Source: Sneathiella sp.
GTDB lineage: Bacteria; Pseudomonadota; Alphaproteobacteria; Sneathiellales; Sneathiellaceae
Reading direction: 5' to 3'
Assembly: GCA_016765515.1 (NCBI GenBank)
Contig: JAESPT010000220.1
Location: 1 to 6,119, forward strand
Length of the DNA stretch: 6,119 nt
The translations under genes were made by a program, and so were the position numbers. Positions 1 through 5,857 of this stretch are shown here, one piece after another. Each line of letters begins with the position of its first letter. The first letter of the stretch is position 1. Below the pieces are notes generated by a model. The model saw only the letters and a list, made by a program, of their open reading frames with translations, was not told the DNA's origin and searched no databases.

Positions 1-659
1 GAAATAAGGAGTTTCACCCCTTCTTCCACGGACATATCCAAATATTTCAGCTCTTTTTTCGGACAAAACAATAGAAACCCAGATGTGGGGTTAGGGGTTG
101 TCGGCAGGAAGACACTTATCACCGTATCCTCATTCATTTCTGCAACTTGACCTTTAGCTTCACTGGTAACAAAAGCAAGTGCCCAAAGGCCTTTACGGGG
201 ATATTCGACAAGGACAACATCCCGAAACGACGTCCCGGATTGCGCAAGAACCGTCTCCATAATCTGTTTGAGGGCTTTATAGACAGAGCGAACGACCGGC
301 ATTCTGGCGACTATTCTCTCGCCAAAATGCAACAGGGAACGACCGAGAAAATTGGCCGTCAGGAAACCAACAAGAATAAGAAAAAAGATTGCAATAAAAA
401 GACCCAGCCCAGGGACACTGAAAGGCAAGTACGTTTCTGGATTATAGCGCGCCGGAATGAGCGGCGTGACATTGGCGTCAACAAAATCAACAAAAATATA
501 GGTCAGGTAAATGGTTATTGCAATGGGGGCCGATACGACAATACCAGTAAAAAAATATGTCCGTAATCGTGCAAAAGCACTCACTTTCGCAGCAGGTTCT
601 ACCAGTATTGTTTTAATATCATCATGCGCGTCGGAATCCGCCGCTGTTTTCTTAGTCAT
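1..659 (-). CDS. DUF502 family inner-membrane protein (C-terminus cut off by window edge)
   Basis: The frame reads from ATG at 659 to the left edge with no stop, giving 219 complete residues plus part of a Ser codon. A hydrophilic N-terminus of about 30 residues precedes the family motif LRTYFFTGIVV (32-42). Two transmembrane segments follow, at about 34-60 and 82-105 (VPGLGLFIAIFFLILVGFL). Next come PVVRSVYKALKQ (121-132), VVLVEYPRKGLWALAFVT (148-165) and PTTPNPTSGFL (186-196), then LDMSVEEGVKLLIS at the edge. This motif order is characteristic of DUF502, whose biochemical role is not established. The family is usually slightly over 200 residues, so probably only a short tail is missing. No strong Shine-Dalgarno is visible; the best is AAAGG about 11 bases upstream. 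The gene is divergent from the histidine kinase. Family assignment is firm; function is unknown. Confidence 0.9.
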   Translation of the reverse strand, partial: MTKKTAADSDAHDDIKTILVEPAAKVSAFARLRTYFFTGIVVSAPIAITIYLTYIFVDFVDANVTPLIPARYNPETYLPFSVPGLGLFIAIFFLILVGFLTANFLGRSLLHFGERIVARMPVVRSVYKALKQIMETVLAQSGTSFRDVVLVEYPRKGLWALAFVTSEAKGQVAEMNEDTVISVFLPTTPNPTSGFLLFCPKKELKYLDMSVEEGVKLLI

Positions 660-738
660 AATAGAGGTATAGCCTTTGCAGAATTGAGCAATCGAGAGTC
701 CAACAGATAAATTTCGTTGCTATCATACCATTAGTGGC

Positions 739-766
739 TAAATACGTCGCAAAAAATCACGCTCAA
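739..766 (-). promoter_or_regulatory. Candidate sigma-70-type promoter for the DUF502 gene
   Basis: Reading the minus strand, TTGAGC (766-761) is followed after 16 bases by TATTTA (744-739). This lies about 80 bases upstream of the DUF502 ATG, in the 236-base divergent region 660-895. A second possible -10, TATGAT (727-722), has TTGCGA 19 bases upstream. Both are matches by eye only, and the region is AT-rich, so chance matches are likely. Confidence 0.33.
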
Positions 767-796
767 TTTCCCTGCATAAACCTATCATTAACCGGC

Positions 797-827
797 TTGA
801 ACTAAAATTGATGTCAGTTTGTATAAA
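797..827 (+). promoter_or_regulatory. Candidate promoter for the histidine kinase gene
   Basis: TTGAAC (797-802) is followed after a 19-base spacer by TATAAA (822-827), giving a leader of roughly 60 bases before the TTG start at 896. The spacer is longer than optimal, so this is a weak call. Otherwise the 660-895 region shows no long inverted repeat and no convincing small gene. Confidence 0.28.
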
Positions 828-895
828 TACTGTCAATCATTCCCGTTTTTTGGCGACACAAAATCGAAACGCTTATTCTGAAAGAACTTGTTACA

Positions 896-2977
896 TTGCC
901 CAAAAACAGGCCCTTATTTATTGTTTGTTCGTTGCTCATAATTTCTTTAACGAGTGCTTTTTTCGCCAATGATATTTTTGGCAGTTGGGCCTATTTTGCG
1001 ACAGGGTTGTCTTCAGGACTAACTATTTCCATTGTGTATCTTATTGCGACGAATGAATTCGGTACGAATATCAACGCTGAAAAAATCAAGACTGAACATA
1101 AACAGTTGATGGATGCTGTTGAAATTCTTGATGATGGATTTCTTCTGTTTGATAAAAAACAAAATGTTGTTGTCGCAAATGAAAAAATAAGAAATCTGTA
1201 CAATGGAATGGATAATCCTTTCACTCATGGAGACAACAGAAAGGAAATAGCAAAGGCCATTCATCATTGGTTTGAAGATGACGCTCAAAAAGAACAACTG
1301 GAAAGTATCATTGAGTCCATCGACAAGAAAATATTAACGCCAAGAGAAAATATACAGTGGGTCCTGCCGAACGGAAAACACATTCTGATCAATGAACAAT
1401 ACACCCACGATCAAGGTATCGTTTCTATCATTCGAGATGTTACAGATCACAATCAAAAACAGCAGGATCTGGAAGATCGAAGTCATCTATTGAAAGCCGT
1501 CTTCGAGAATGTTCCAATTGGCATATGTGTTTATGACAGCGAACACAGAGTGTTAAACTGGAATGAAAAATATCTGGAAATAATGGATGTAAATCGAGAT
1601 ATTATTTATCCCGGCATTCATATGAAAGATCTTCTAAAGGCCAATTTTGACACATATGACGATGTTGGAGAAAGTCCAGAAAATTTTGCAAACTCAGTTC
1701 TTGAAAACCTGCAATTAAACTCGCTTACAAAAATTGAGCGCAAAACAAAAAGTGGAAAATTTATAGAGGTATTCCTGACCATATTACCGGATGGCGGCTA
1801 TATTTATACCTTCACTGACGTAACCCTGACACGATCAGCTCAACTCGTGTTGCAAGAGAGTGAAGCCAGATACAAAAAAATGGTAGAACTCTCTCCAGAT
1901 GCAATTTTGGTACAAAAAGATGGCCTTATTATCTTTGCCAATGCTGCCGCCTTAAAATTGTTGGGAATAGTAAACCTTCACGACTTGATCGGCGCCCATG
2001 TACGTAAATTTTTCCCAACCAATCATCTGGATAAATTAAATGGTCATTTTGGAAGCTCCGATCATATGTCGGCCGGTGACAATGTGCCGTCAGTTACGTC
2101 TCAAATCATCAGGATAGACGGATCACGCGTTAATGTGGAAATTGAGGCCACAGCCCTTCTTTATGGCGACCGCCCTGTTATGCAGCTCATCGCGCGGGAT
2201 ATTACGGCCCAGACAAAAACGCAGGAGTTCCTGCAAAAAGCCAAAGAAGACGCTGAATACGCCTCTCAATTAAGGGGAACATTCCTAGCGAATATGAGCC
2301 ATGAATTACGCACCCCCCTAAATGCCGTTATTGGATTTTCCGAGATAATAAAAAACCAGATATTTGGAAAAGTGGGTTCGGAAAAATATCTTGAATATGC
2401 CGATGACATCCATTCTAGTGGCATTCATCTTCTCGACTTAATTAATGATATTCTCGATTTCTCCAAAGTAGAGACAAACGAGCAAAGACTGTTTGAAGAG
2501 ACTGTTGAAGTGAAAAAGCTTGTCAGTGACTGTTTGCGTCTTGTCGAACATCAAAGAGAAAGAGCCCAAATCAAAATCTCAACTCATATTGGAAATAAAA
2601 TACCAAATGTCGTTGTTGATGCAAAAATCCTGAAACAGGTCCTGCTTAACTTGTTGTCAAATGCTCTAAAATTTACACCAAAGGGTGGAAAAATTACCGT
2701 TCATGCGGATATGACACCCGATGGGACACTCTTTGTTTCCGTACAGGACACAGGGATTGGTATTAAAGAGGAAGATTTGACTAAAGCGCTGACTCCTTTT
2801 GTGCAGATTGATAGTGAACTCAACCGAAAATACCAGGGCACAGGCCTTGGATTACCGTTGTCTAAAAATTTAATGAAGCTTCATGGCGGTGACCTGGATC
2901 TTAGAAGCAAATTTGGCGAGGGCACAAATGTCACCATAACCCTTCCAAGTGATCGCGTGGAACGAACTGCTGCTTGA
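896..2977 (+). CDS. Membrane-anchored sensor histidine kinase with three PAS domains (PleC/DivJ-like core)
   Basis: This 693-residue protein is a two-component sensor kinase. Two hydrophobic helices (about 6-24 and 31-51) anchor it, with almost no periplasmic loop between them, so sensing is probably intramembrane or cytoplasmic. Three PAS domains follow: about 68-183 (EILDDGFLLFDKKQNVV), 198-312 (VFENVPIGICVYDSEHRVL) and 324-438 (MVELSPDAILVQKDGLIIF). A short linker helix leads to the HisKA domain with FLANMSHELRTPLNAVIGF; His469 is the expected phosphorylation site. The ATP-binding domain has the N box (Asn585, Asn589 in LLNLLSNALKFT), G1 box DTGIGI (618-623) and G2 box GTGLGL (648-653), so it should be active. 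There is no receiver domain and no response regulator nearby, so the partner is unknown. The TTG start is chosen because no ATG occurs in frame until residue 72, past both helices; a weak GAAAGAA lies 9 bases upstream. The sensor half is notably AT-rich. Confidence 0.93.
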   Translation: MPKNRPLFIVCSLLIISLTSAFFANDIFGSWAYFATGLSSGLTISIVYLIATNEFGTNINAEKIKTEHKQLMDAVEILDDGFLLFDKKQNVVVANEKIRNLYNGMDNPFTHGDNRKEIAKAIHHWFEDDAQKEQLESIIESIDKKILTPRENIQWVLPNGKHILINEQYTHDQGIVSIIRDVTDHNQKQQDLEDRSHLLKAVFENVPIGICVYDSEHRVLNWNEKYLEIMDVNRDIIYPGIHMKDLLKANFDTYDDVGESPENFANSVLENLQLNSLTKIERKTKSGKFIEVFLTILPDGGYIYTFTDVTLTRSAQLVLQESEARYKKMVELSPDAILVQKDGLIIFANAAALKLLGIVNLHDLIGAHVRKFFPTNHLDKLNGHFGSSDHMSAGDNVPSVTSQIIRIDGSRVNVEIEATALLYGDRPVMQLIARDITAQTKTQEFLQKAKEDAEYASQLRGTFLANMSHELRTPLNAVIGFSEIIKNQIFGKVGSEKYLEYADDIHSSGIHLLDLINDILDFSKVETNEQRLFEETVEVKKLVSDCLRLVEHQRERAQIKISTHIGNKIPNVVVDAKILKQVLLNLLSNALKFTPKGGKITVHADMTPDGTLFVSVQDTGIGIKEEDLTKALTPFVQIDSELNRKYQGTGLGLPLSKNLMKLHGGDLDLRSKFGEGTNVTITLPSDRVERTAA

Positions 2978-3020
2978 TCTCTACCCTCCTCTTTTATATT
3001 GTTTGATCTCAATCGAAATT

Positions 3021-3037
3021 TTGTCTTTTTCTGACAA
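3021..3037. promoter_or_regulatory. Inverted repeat TTGTC-N7-GACAA upstream of the SDR gene
   Basis: TTGTC (3021-3025) and GACAA (3033-3037) are perfect 5-bp arms around a T-rich 7-base centre. The right arm overlaps the candidate -35 CTGACA. It could be a repressor site or a weak hairpin at the end of the kinase transcript. The short arms make chance occurrence plausible. Confidence 0.25.
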
Positions 3038-3059
3038 TCGCATTTCAATTTGTTAGAAC
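3031..3059 (+). promoter_or_regulatory. Candidate promoter of the SDR oxidoreductase gene
   Basis: CTGACA (3031-3036) and TAGAAC (3054-3059) are separated by exactly 17 bases. They match the sigma-70 consensus at 5/6 and 4/6 positions. Transcription would begin near 3066, leaving a leader of about 20 bases that contains the AGGAGG ribosome binding site. The 109-base gap after the kinase stop and the lack of shared function favour an independent promoter over read-through. Confidence 0.4.
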
Positions 3060-3062
3060 AAA
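3049..3062. promoter_or_regulatory. Palindrome TTTGTT-AG-AACAAA over the candidate -10 (possible operator)
   Basis: The arms TTTGTT (3049-3054) and AACAAA (3057-3062) are perfect inverted repeats around two bases. They cover the candidate -10 and the start-site region of the SDR gene. A regulator bound here would block the promoter, which is the usual operator geometry. No regulator gene is in the window, so its identity is unknown. A second inverted pair, AATTTTGT (3017-3024) and ACAAAATT (3058-3065), brackets the same promoter. Confidence 0.33.
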
Positions 3063-3075
3063 ATTCATCAACTCT

Positions 3076-3081
3076 AGGAGG
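3076..3081 (+). promoter_or_regulatory. Strong Shine-Dalgarno fixing the GTG start of the SDR gene
   Basis: A full AGGAGG sits 5 bases before GTG at 3087. It supports the non-ATG start, and the N-terminus it gives (MRLENKVAIITG) is exactly where SDR proteins normally begin. Confidence 0.85.
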
Positions 3082-3086
3082 AAAAA

Positions 3087-3845
3087 GTGAGACTTGAAAA
3101 TAAAGTAGCCATCATTACAGGAGCCGGTTCTGGCTTTGGCGAAGGCATGGCCATTCGCTTTTCCGAAGAGGGAGCGACAGTTGTCGTCAGTGACATCAAT
3201 GAACAGGCAGCAAGAAAAGTCGCAGATGAGATTACGGCAAAGGGTGGCCGTGCTCTTGTTGACGTAACAGATGTCTCCAAGGCAGAAGATGTTTCCAACA
3301 TGACCCAAGCGACACTGGATGCCTTTGGACGCATTGATATTCTGGTGAATAATGCCGGTATGCCGCAACGCAACGGATCCATGTTTGATGTGGACGAAGA
3401 AACCTTTCAGAAAATCTTTGATGTAAATGTTAAAAGCATCTTCTTGACCACGAAATCCATTGTTCCGGTAATGCTGGATCAAGGGGGCGGAAACGTTATC
3501 AATATTGCCTCCACAGCGGCATTGAGCCCTCGCCCTGGCCTGGTCTGGTATAACTCCAGTAAAGGTGCCGTTCTAACCATGACAAAGTCCATGGCCATTG
3601 AACTGGCCCCCCAGCAAGTCCGGGTCAATGCACTCTGTCCTGTTATCGCACAAACGGGAATGACCGTTGAGTTTATGGGGGGCGTTGATACTCAGGAAAT
3701 CAGAGACAAATTTGTCGCCTCAATACCCTTAGGTCGCATGAATACGCCAAAAGATTTGGCGAATGCAGCCCTCTGGTTAGCGTCTGATGAAGCTTCCTTC
3801 ATCACAGGCGTTGCCCTGGAAGTTGACGGCGGACGCTGTATCTAA
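3087..3845 (+). CDS. SDR-family NAD(P)-dependent oxidoreductase (FabG/glucose 1-dehydrogenase-like)
   Basis: A 252-residue cytosolic classical short-chain dehydrogenase/reductase of normal length. It has the dinucleotide motif TGAGSGFG (11-18), the acidic Asp36 at the end of the second beta strand (favouring NAD(H) over NADP(H)) and NNAG (88-91). The full catalytic tetrad is present: Asn114, Ser142, Tyr155 and Lys159 (YNSSK). The C-terminus has FITGVALEVDGG, the usual last motif. After the active site the common PG motif is replaced by CPVIAQTGM, a variant seen in some SDR subgroups annotated as glucose 1-dehydrogenase or 3-oxoacyl-ACP reductase. The substrate, an alcohol or ketone, cannot be read from sequence. 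The gene has its own candidate promoter with palindromes, a very strong ribosome binding site and a strong terminator, so it is probably a single-gene unit. Its base composition is clearly more GC-rich than the kinase upstream. Confidence 0.93.
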   Translation: MRLENKVAIITGAGSGFGEGMAIRFSEEGATVVVSDINEQAARKVADEITAKGGRALVDVTDVSKAEDVSNMTQATLDAFGRIDILVNNAGMPQRNGSMFDVDEETFQKIFDVNVKSIFLTTKSIVPVMLDQGGGNVINIASTAALSPRPGLVWYNSSKGAVLTMTKSMAIELAPQQVRVNALCPVIAQTGMTVEFMGGVDTQEIRDKFVASIPLGRMNTPKDLANAALWLASDEASFITGVALEVDGGRCI

Positions 3846-3847
3846 AG

Positions 3848-3887
3848 AATAAGGAGAAGCAGATTAACTCTGCTTCTCCTTATTTTT
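3848..3887. terminator. Strong intrinsic terminator between convergent genes, probably bidirectional
   Basis: A perfect 16-bp stem (AATAAGGAGAAGCAGA at 3848-3863, complement at 3869-3884) closes a TTAAC loop and runs into TTTTTATT on the plus strand. It begins 2 bases after the SDR stop codon. On the minus strand the same hairpin ends in TTATTCTTT, so it can also stop the cyclophilin transcript that arrives from 3921. Confidence 0.9.
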
Positions 3888-3920
3888 ATTGCCGGTTCGC
3901 GCCAGCGGACAAGTTCTGTG

Positions 3921-4490
3921 TTATTTGACGTCAGCGGCTACGCGCAATGTAATTATCACATCTGGATTACGAACCGTCCCCCCTGAACCATATCCTTTTT
4001 TGATCATATCCACATATTCCATTCCTTCGACAACCTTGCCCCACACGGTATATTTCCCGTCCAGGTGATTTGAATGATCAAGAACAATAAAGAACTGACT
4101 GTCCCCACTGTTTGGATTATTCGACCGCGCCATGGATACAGTACCGCGGTCATGAGAAATATTGGAAAATTCTGCTCGAATTTTTTTACCGGAGCCGCCT
4201 CGCCCGGTTCCTGTCGGATCACCCGTCTGCGCCATGAATCCGTCAATCACACGATGGAATTTGATACCATCATAAAATTTTTGACGAACCAGCTCTTTAA
4301 TTCTCTTTACATGTCGCGGGGCCGTGCGAGGTAAAAGTTCAATGACCACACGACCATATTTCAAATCCAGAAACAGGGTGTTTTCTGGATTCTGATTTTC
4401 TGCAGCATTTACGAACGAAATGCTCAGACATAAAAGTGTAACAGCCAGCAGGCTTCGGACAACAAGTGACAGGCTCATGAATTCTCTCAT
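3921..4490 (-). CDS. Exported cyclophilin-type peptidyl-prolyl cis-trans isomerase
   Basis: A 189-residue cyclophilin that accelerates cis-trans isomerisation of X-Pro bonds in exported proteins. Residues 1-29 form a Sec signal peptide: a short charged start, a hydrophobic core VVRSLLAVTLLCLSISF and a VNA cleavage site. It therefore acts in the periplasm. The cyclophilin core has the active-site run FHRVIDGFMAQTGD (78-91, Arg80 and Gln88), then MAR (120-122), QFF (132-134) and LDGKYTVWGKV (143-153). A histidine (142) stands where human cyclophilin A has the cyclosporin-binding Trp121, common in bacterial members. It resembles E. coli PpiA in type; I do not assign the symbol. A second in-frame ATG at 4478 (residue 5) has GAGAG 5 bases upstream and may be the real start; it leaves the signal peptide intact. 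The gene converges on the SDR gene and shares its terminator. It appears to be transcribed alone. Confidence 0.94.
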   Translation of the reverse strand: MREFMSLSLVVRSLLAVTLLCLSISFVNAAENQNPENTLFLDLKYGRVVIELLPRTAPRHVKRIKELVRQKFYDGIKFHRVIDGFMAQTGDPTGTGRGGSGKKIRAEFSNISHDRGTVSMARSNNPNSGDSQFFIVLDHSNHLDGKYTVWGKVVEGMEYVDMIKKGYGSGGTVRNPDVIITLRVAADVK

Positions 4491-4613
4491 ATAAAGTTGT
4501 TTCTTCTTCTATTTTTAATGCTCTATACCCTTTGCGGCAAGGCCCAACTTATAATTTTTATTTCAGTATAAATTTAGAATATTCACACTCTGAAAAAAAA
4601 TTTAAAAACCCGC

Positions 4614-4642
4614 TTGACCTACTACAAAGACGCCCCTATGTT
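4614..4642 (+). promoter_or_regulatory. Promoter of the tRNA-Lys gene
   Basis: TTGACC (4614-4619) and TATGTT (4637-4642) are separated by the ideal 17 bases, inside the extended context CTTGACC that is frequent at alphaproteobacterial stable-RNA promoters. Transcription would start near 4649, leaving a 5' leader of about 64 bases to be removed by RNase P. Confidence 0.72.
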
Positions 4643-4712
4643 GCAGCCGCATCGCAACGTTGTTTTGTTCCAAACCGGTTCGAAACCTTGACGCGACAGC
4701 ATTGAAAAGTGT

Positions 4713-4788
4713 GGGCCCGTAGCTCAGTTGGTAGAGCAATTGACTTTTAATCAATGGGTCACAGGTTCGAATCCTGTCGGGCTCACCA
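4713..4788 (+). tRNA. tRNA-Lys(UUU)
   Basis: A complete 76-base cloverleaf. The acceptor stem GGGCCCG (4713-4719) pairs with CGGGCTC (4778-4784), with one G-U at the second pair. The D arm begins GCTC at 4722. The anticodon stem ATTGA/TCAAT (4739-4743 with 4751-4755) holds loop CTTTTAA with anticodon TTT at 4746-4748. The T arm is ACAGG-TTCGAAT-CCTGT (4761-4777). The discriminator A and the CCA end (4786-4788) are encoded. It reads AAA and, by wobble, AAG lysine codons. Nothing in the 3' flank suggests an integrated element using it as an attachment site. Confidence 0.98.
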
Positions 4789-4792
4789 TTTC

Positions 4793-4827
4793 AAACCCAT
4801 GAAAACATTACTGTTTTTGAGGGTTTT
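4793..4827. terminator. Possible terminator hairpin after tRNA-Lys
   Basis: Outer arms AAACCC/GGGTTT (4793-4798, 4821-4826) and inner arms AAAACA/TGTTTT (4802-4807, 4812-4817) surround the loop TTAC. The 3-base joints can form two G-U pairs and leave one A-A mismatch. On the plus strand it ends GGGTTTTGTACTTT, a mediocre U-tract. It begins 4 bases after the tRNA and lies about 43 bases beyond the stop of the convergent hydroxylase gene, so it may serve both. The AT-rich inner stem makes it a moderate call. Confidence 0.42.
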
Positions 4828-4869
4828 GTACTTTCAGCTTTTCTCATTTTATAGAAGTGCCGCCCCTGC

Positions 4870-5670
4870 TCACTCAGCAACTCTGTTGTTACCTTTACTT
4901 ATTGCGTCCTCCTTGGCTAACCCTACGGCCCTATCAAATCGCATAAGATATTCAGGATGTTCTGTTCCCATAAGGCGATCCCACCAGGTAAAATAAAGGC
5001 CAAAATTCCATTTTGCATTTTGATGATGAAGGTCGTGATGTGTCACTCCGCTTATCCAGCCGAACCACCGACTGCGCGCCATTGTGCGTGGATAGAGCTC
5101 AAAACCGCAATGGCCGATAACGTTCCGGATGACCATATGCAAACTCCATATCAACAATATTAACGGGTTTAAAGGTATTAGAAGCGCAAATAACGCGGCA
5201 AAAGCCACTTGAACAAAAGCCTCAACCGGATCAAAGCTATAGGCCGTCCAAGGTGTCGTTGTCCGGGAACGATGATGCAACAGATGAGTATAGCGCAGGA
5301 CCGCTGGCAAATGCATAAGACGATGGGTCCAGTAGAAGTATGTGTCATGGGCCAGGATCATCAATACCAGGCTGAATATGGCATAGCCCCATCCATAGTC
5401 GGAAATATCAAAATAAACTTGATTAATGCCAAGCGTCGATAGTCCCATCACTCCGACCATGCTAACACTGGCAAAAATCGTCGCGGATACGAGTGACCAG
5501 CAGATCTCACGGATTATCTGATGGCGACCCGCTTCGACTTTCTGTATTCGGCGGCCTCTGATTGCCTTTGCAAACAATTTGCGGGTTACAAAAAAAACAA
5601 ACCCTGCCGGAATGAGATACTTTAAAATATCATGGGCAACGAAACCCAACCAGGCGGAAAACTCGAACAT
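4870..5670 (-). CDS. Sterol desaturase/fatty acid hydroxylase family membrane di-iron enzyme
   Basis: A 266-residue integral membrane oxygenase of the fatty acid hydroxylase superfamily, which uses a His-ligated di-iron centre and O2 to hydroxylate or desaturate lipids. Hydrophobic segments lie at about 15-33, 55-80, 94-114 and 150-180. The histidine boxes are all present: HDTYFYWTHRLMH (His108, 116, 120), HLLHH (His129, 132, 133), His178 and His187 (IGHCG), and HHDLHH (His211, 212, 215, 216). It should therefore be active. The substrate (fatty acyl chain, sterol-like lipid or carotenoid) cannot be read from sequence. The start at ATG 5670 is preferred because GGAG ends 6 bases upstream. The frame stays open to a TTG at 5688 and an ATG at 5676, but both lack as good a site. 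It is the last gene of a minus-strand cluster, 51 bases after a 39-residue membrane protein gene, and it converges on the tRNA-Lys gene. Confidence 0.92.
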   Translation of the reverse strand: MFEFSAWLGFVAHDILKYLIPAGFVFFVTRKLFAKAIRGRRIQKVEAGRHQIIREICWSLVSATIFASVSMVGVMGLSTLGINQVYFDISDYGWGYAIFSLVLMILAHDTYFYWTHRLMHLPAVLRYTHLLHHRSRTTTPWTAYSFDPVEAFVQVAFAALFALLIPLNPLILLIWSLHMVIRNVIGHCGFELYPRTMARSRWFGWISGVTHHDLHHQNAKWNFGLYFTWWDRLMGTEHPEYLMRFDRAVGLAKEDAISKGNNRVAE

Positions 5671-5721
5671 AGACATCTCCAAAAACAAATTATGAAAAAG
5701 GAAGCAACGAAAAAGTTACCT

Positions 5722-5841
5722 CTAATCCTTGTTCGTCTTGGTCACTTCATTAGATTTTTTCCATCCGCAGACAACAAACGGCGTTAATACAGCAACGGCT
5801 GCAGGTCCGAGCAATAGCCCGATAAGTGTTAATGGGCACAT
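5722..5841 (-). CDS. Small single-helix membrane protein, 39 residues, unrecognised
   Basis: A short reading frame from ATG 5841 to TAG encodes 39 residues. It begins MCPLTLIGLLLGPAAVAVL and continues with TPFVVCGWKKSN before a polar tail ending in NKD. Residues 3-26 form one clear transmembrane helix, with a Cys near each end (Cys2, Cys25). Lys28 and Lys29 follow, so the positive-inside rule puts the C-terminus in the cytoplasm. A good Shine-Dalgarno, GGGAG, sits 7 bases upstream of the ATG and falls in the 16-base gap after the methyltransferase stop. The helix, the ribosome binding site and the tight placement between two same-strand genes support a real gene. I recognise no family. It may be a partner of the downstream membrane hydroxylase, but that is only inferred from position. 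A lipoprotein is unlikely, as no lipobox is present. Confidence 0.66.
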   Translation of the reverse strand: MCPLTLIGLLLGPAAVAVLTPFVVCGWKKSNEVTKTNKD

Positions 5842-5857
5842 TTGTATTCTCCCGAGT

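Noticed and set aside
147..566. Plus-strand open frame of 139 codons at the left end
   Set aside because: It is antisense to the DUF502 gene, whose family motifs are unmistakable. Its own product is Lys/Arg/Asn-rich with no recognisable motif.
811..972. ATG-started frame of about 50 codons overlapping the start of the histidine kinase in another frame
   Set aside because: It has no ribosome binding site (preceded by AAAATTG), no recognisable composition or motif, and runs into the kinase coding region.
3045..3482. Minus-strand open frames opposite the SDR gene
   Set aside because: They are shadows of a well-supported coding sequence with a full set of SDR motifs, and they lack any family signature.
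4074..4334. Plus-strand open frame opposite the cyclophilin gene
   Set aside because: It is antisense to conserved cyclophilin motifs and has no plausible product or strong ribosome binding site.
4677..4692. T-arm-like GGTTCGAAACC and a TTGACG just before the tRNA, as a tRNA remnant or second promoter
   Set aside because: No acceptor, D or anticodon arm accompanies the T-arm-like sequence, so it is not a tRNA fragment. The TTGACG would place its -10 inside the mature tRNA.
4713..4869. tRNA-Lys 3' end as an integration site for a mobile element
   Set aside because: No integrase gene and no direct repeat of the tRNA 3' end appear in the window; the downstream genes look like ordinary chromosomal genes.
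4754..4996. Plus-strand frame of 80 codons starting inside the tRNA
   Set aside because: Its ATG is part of the anticodon stem region of tRNA-Lys, and it runs through the tRNA 3' end into the antisense of the hydroxylase gene.
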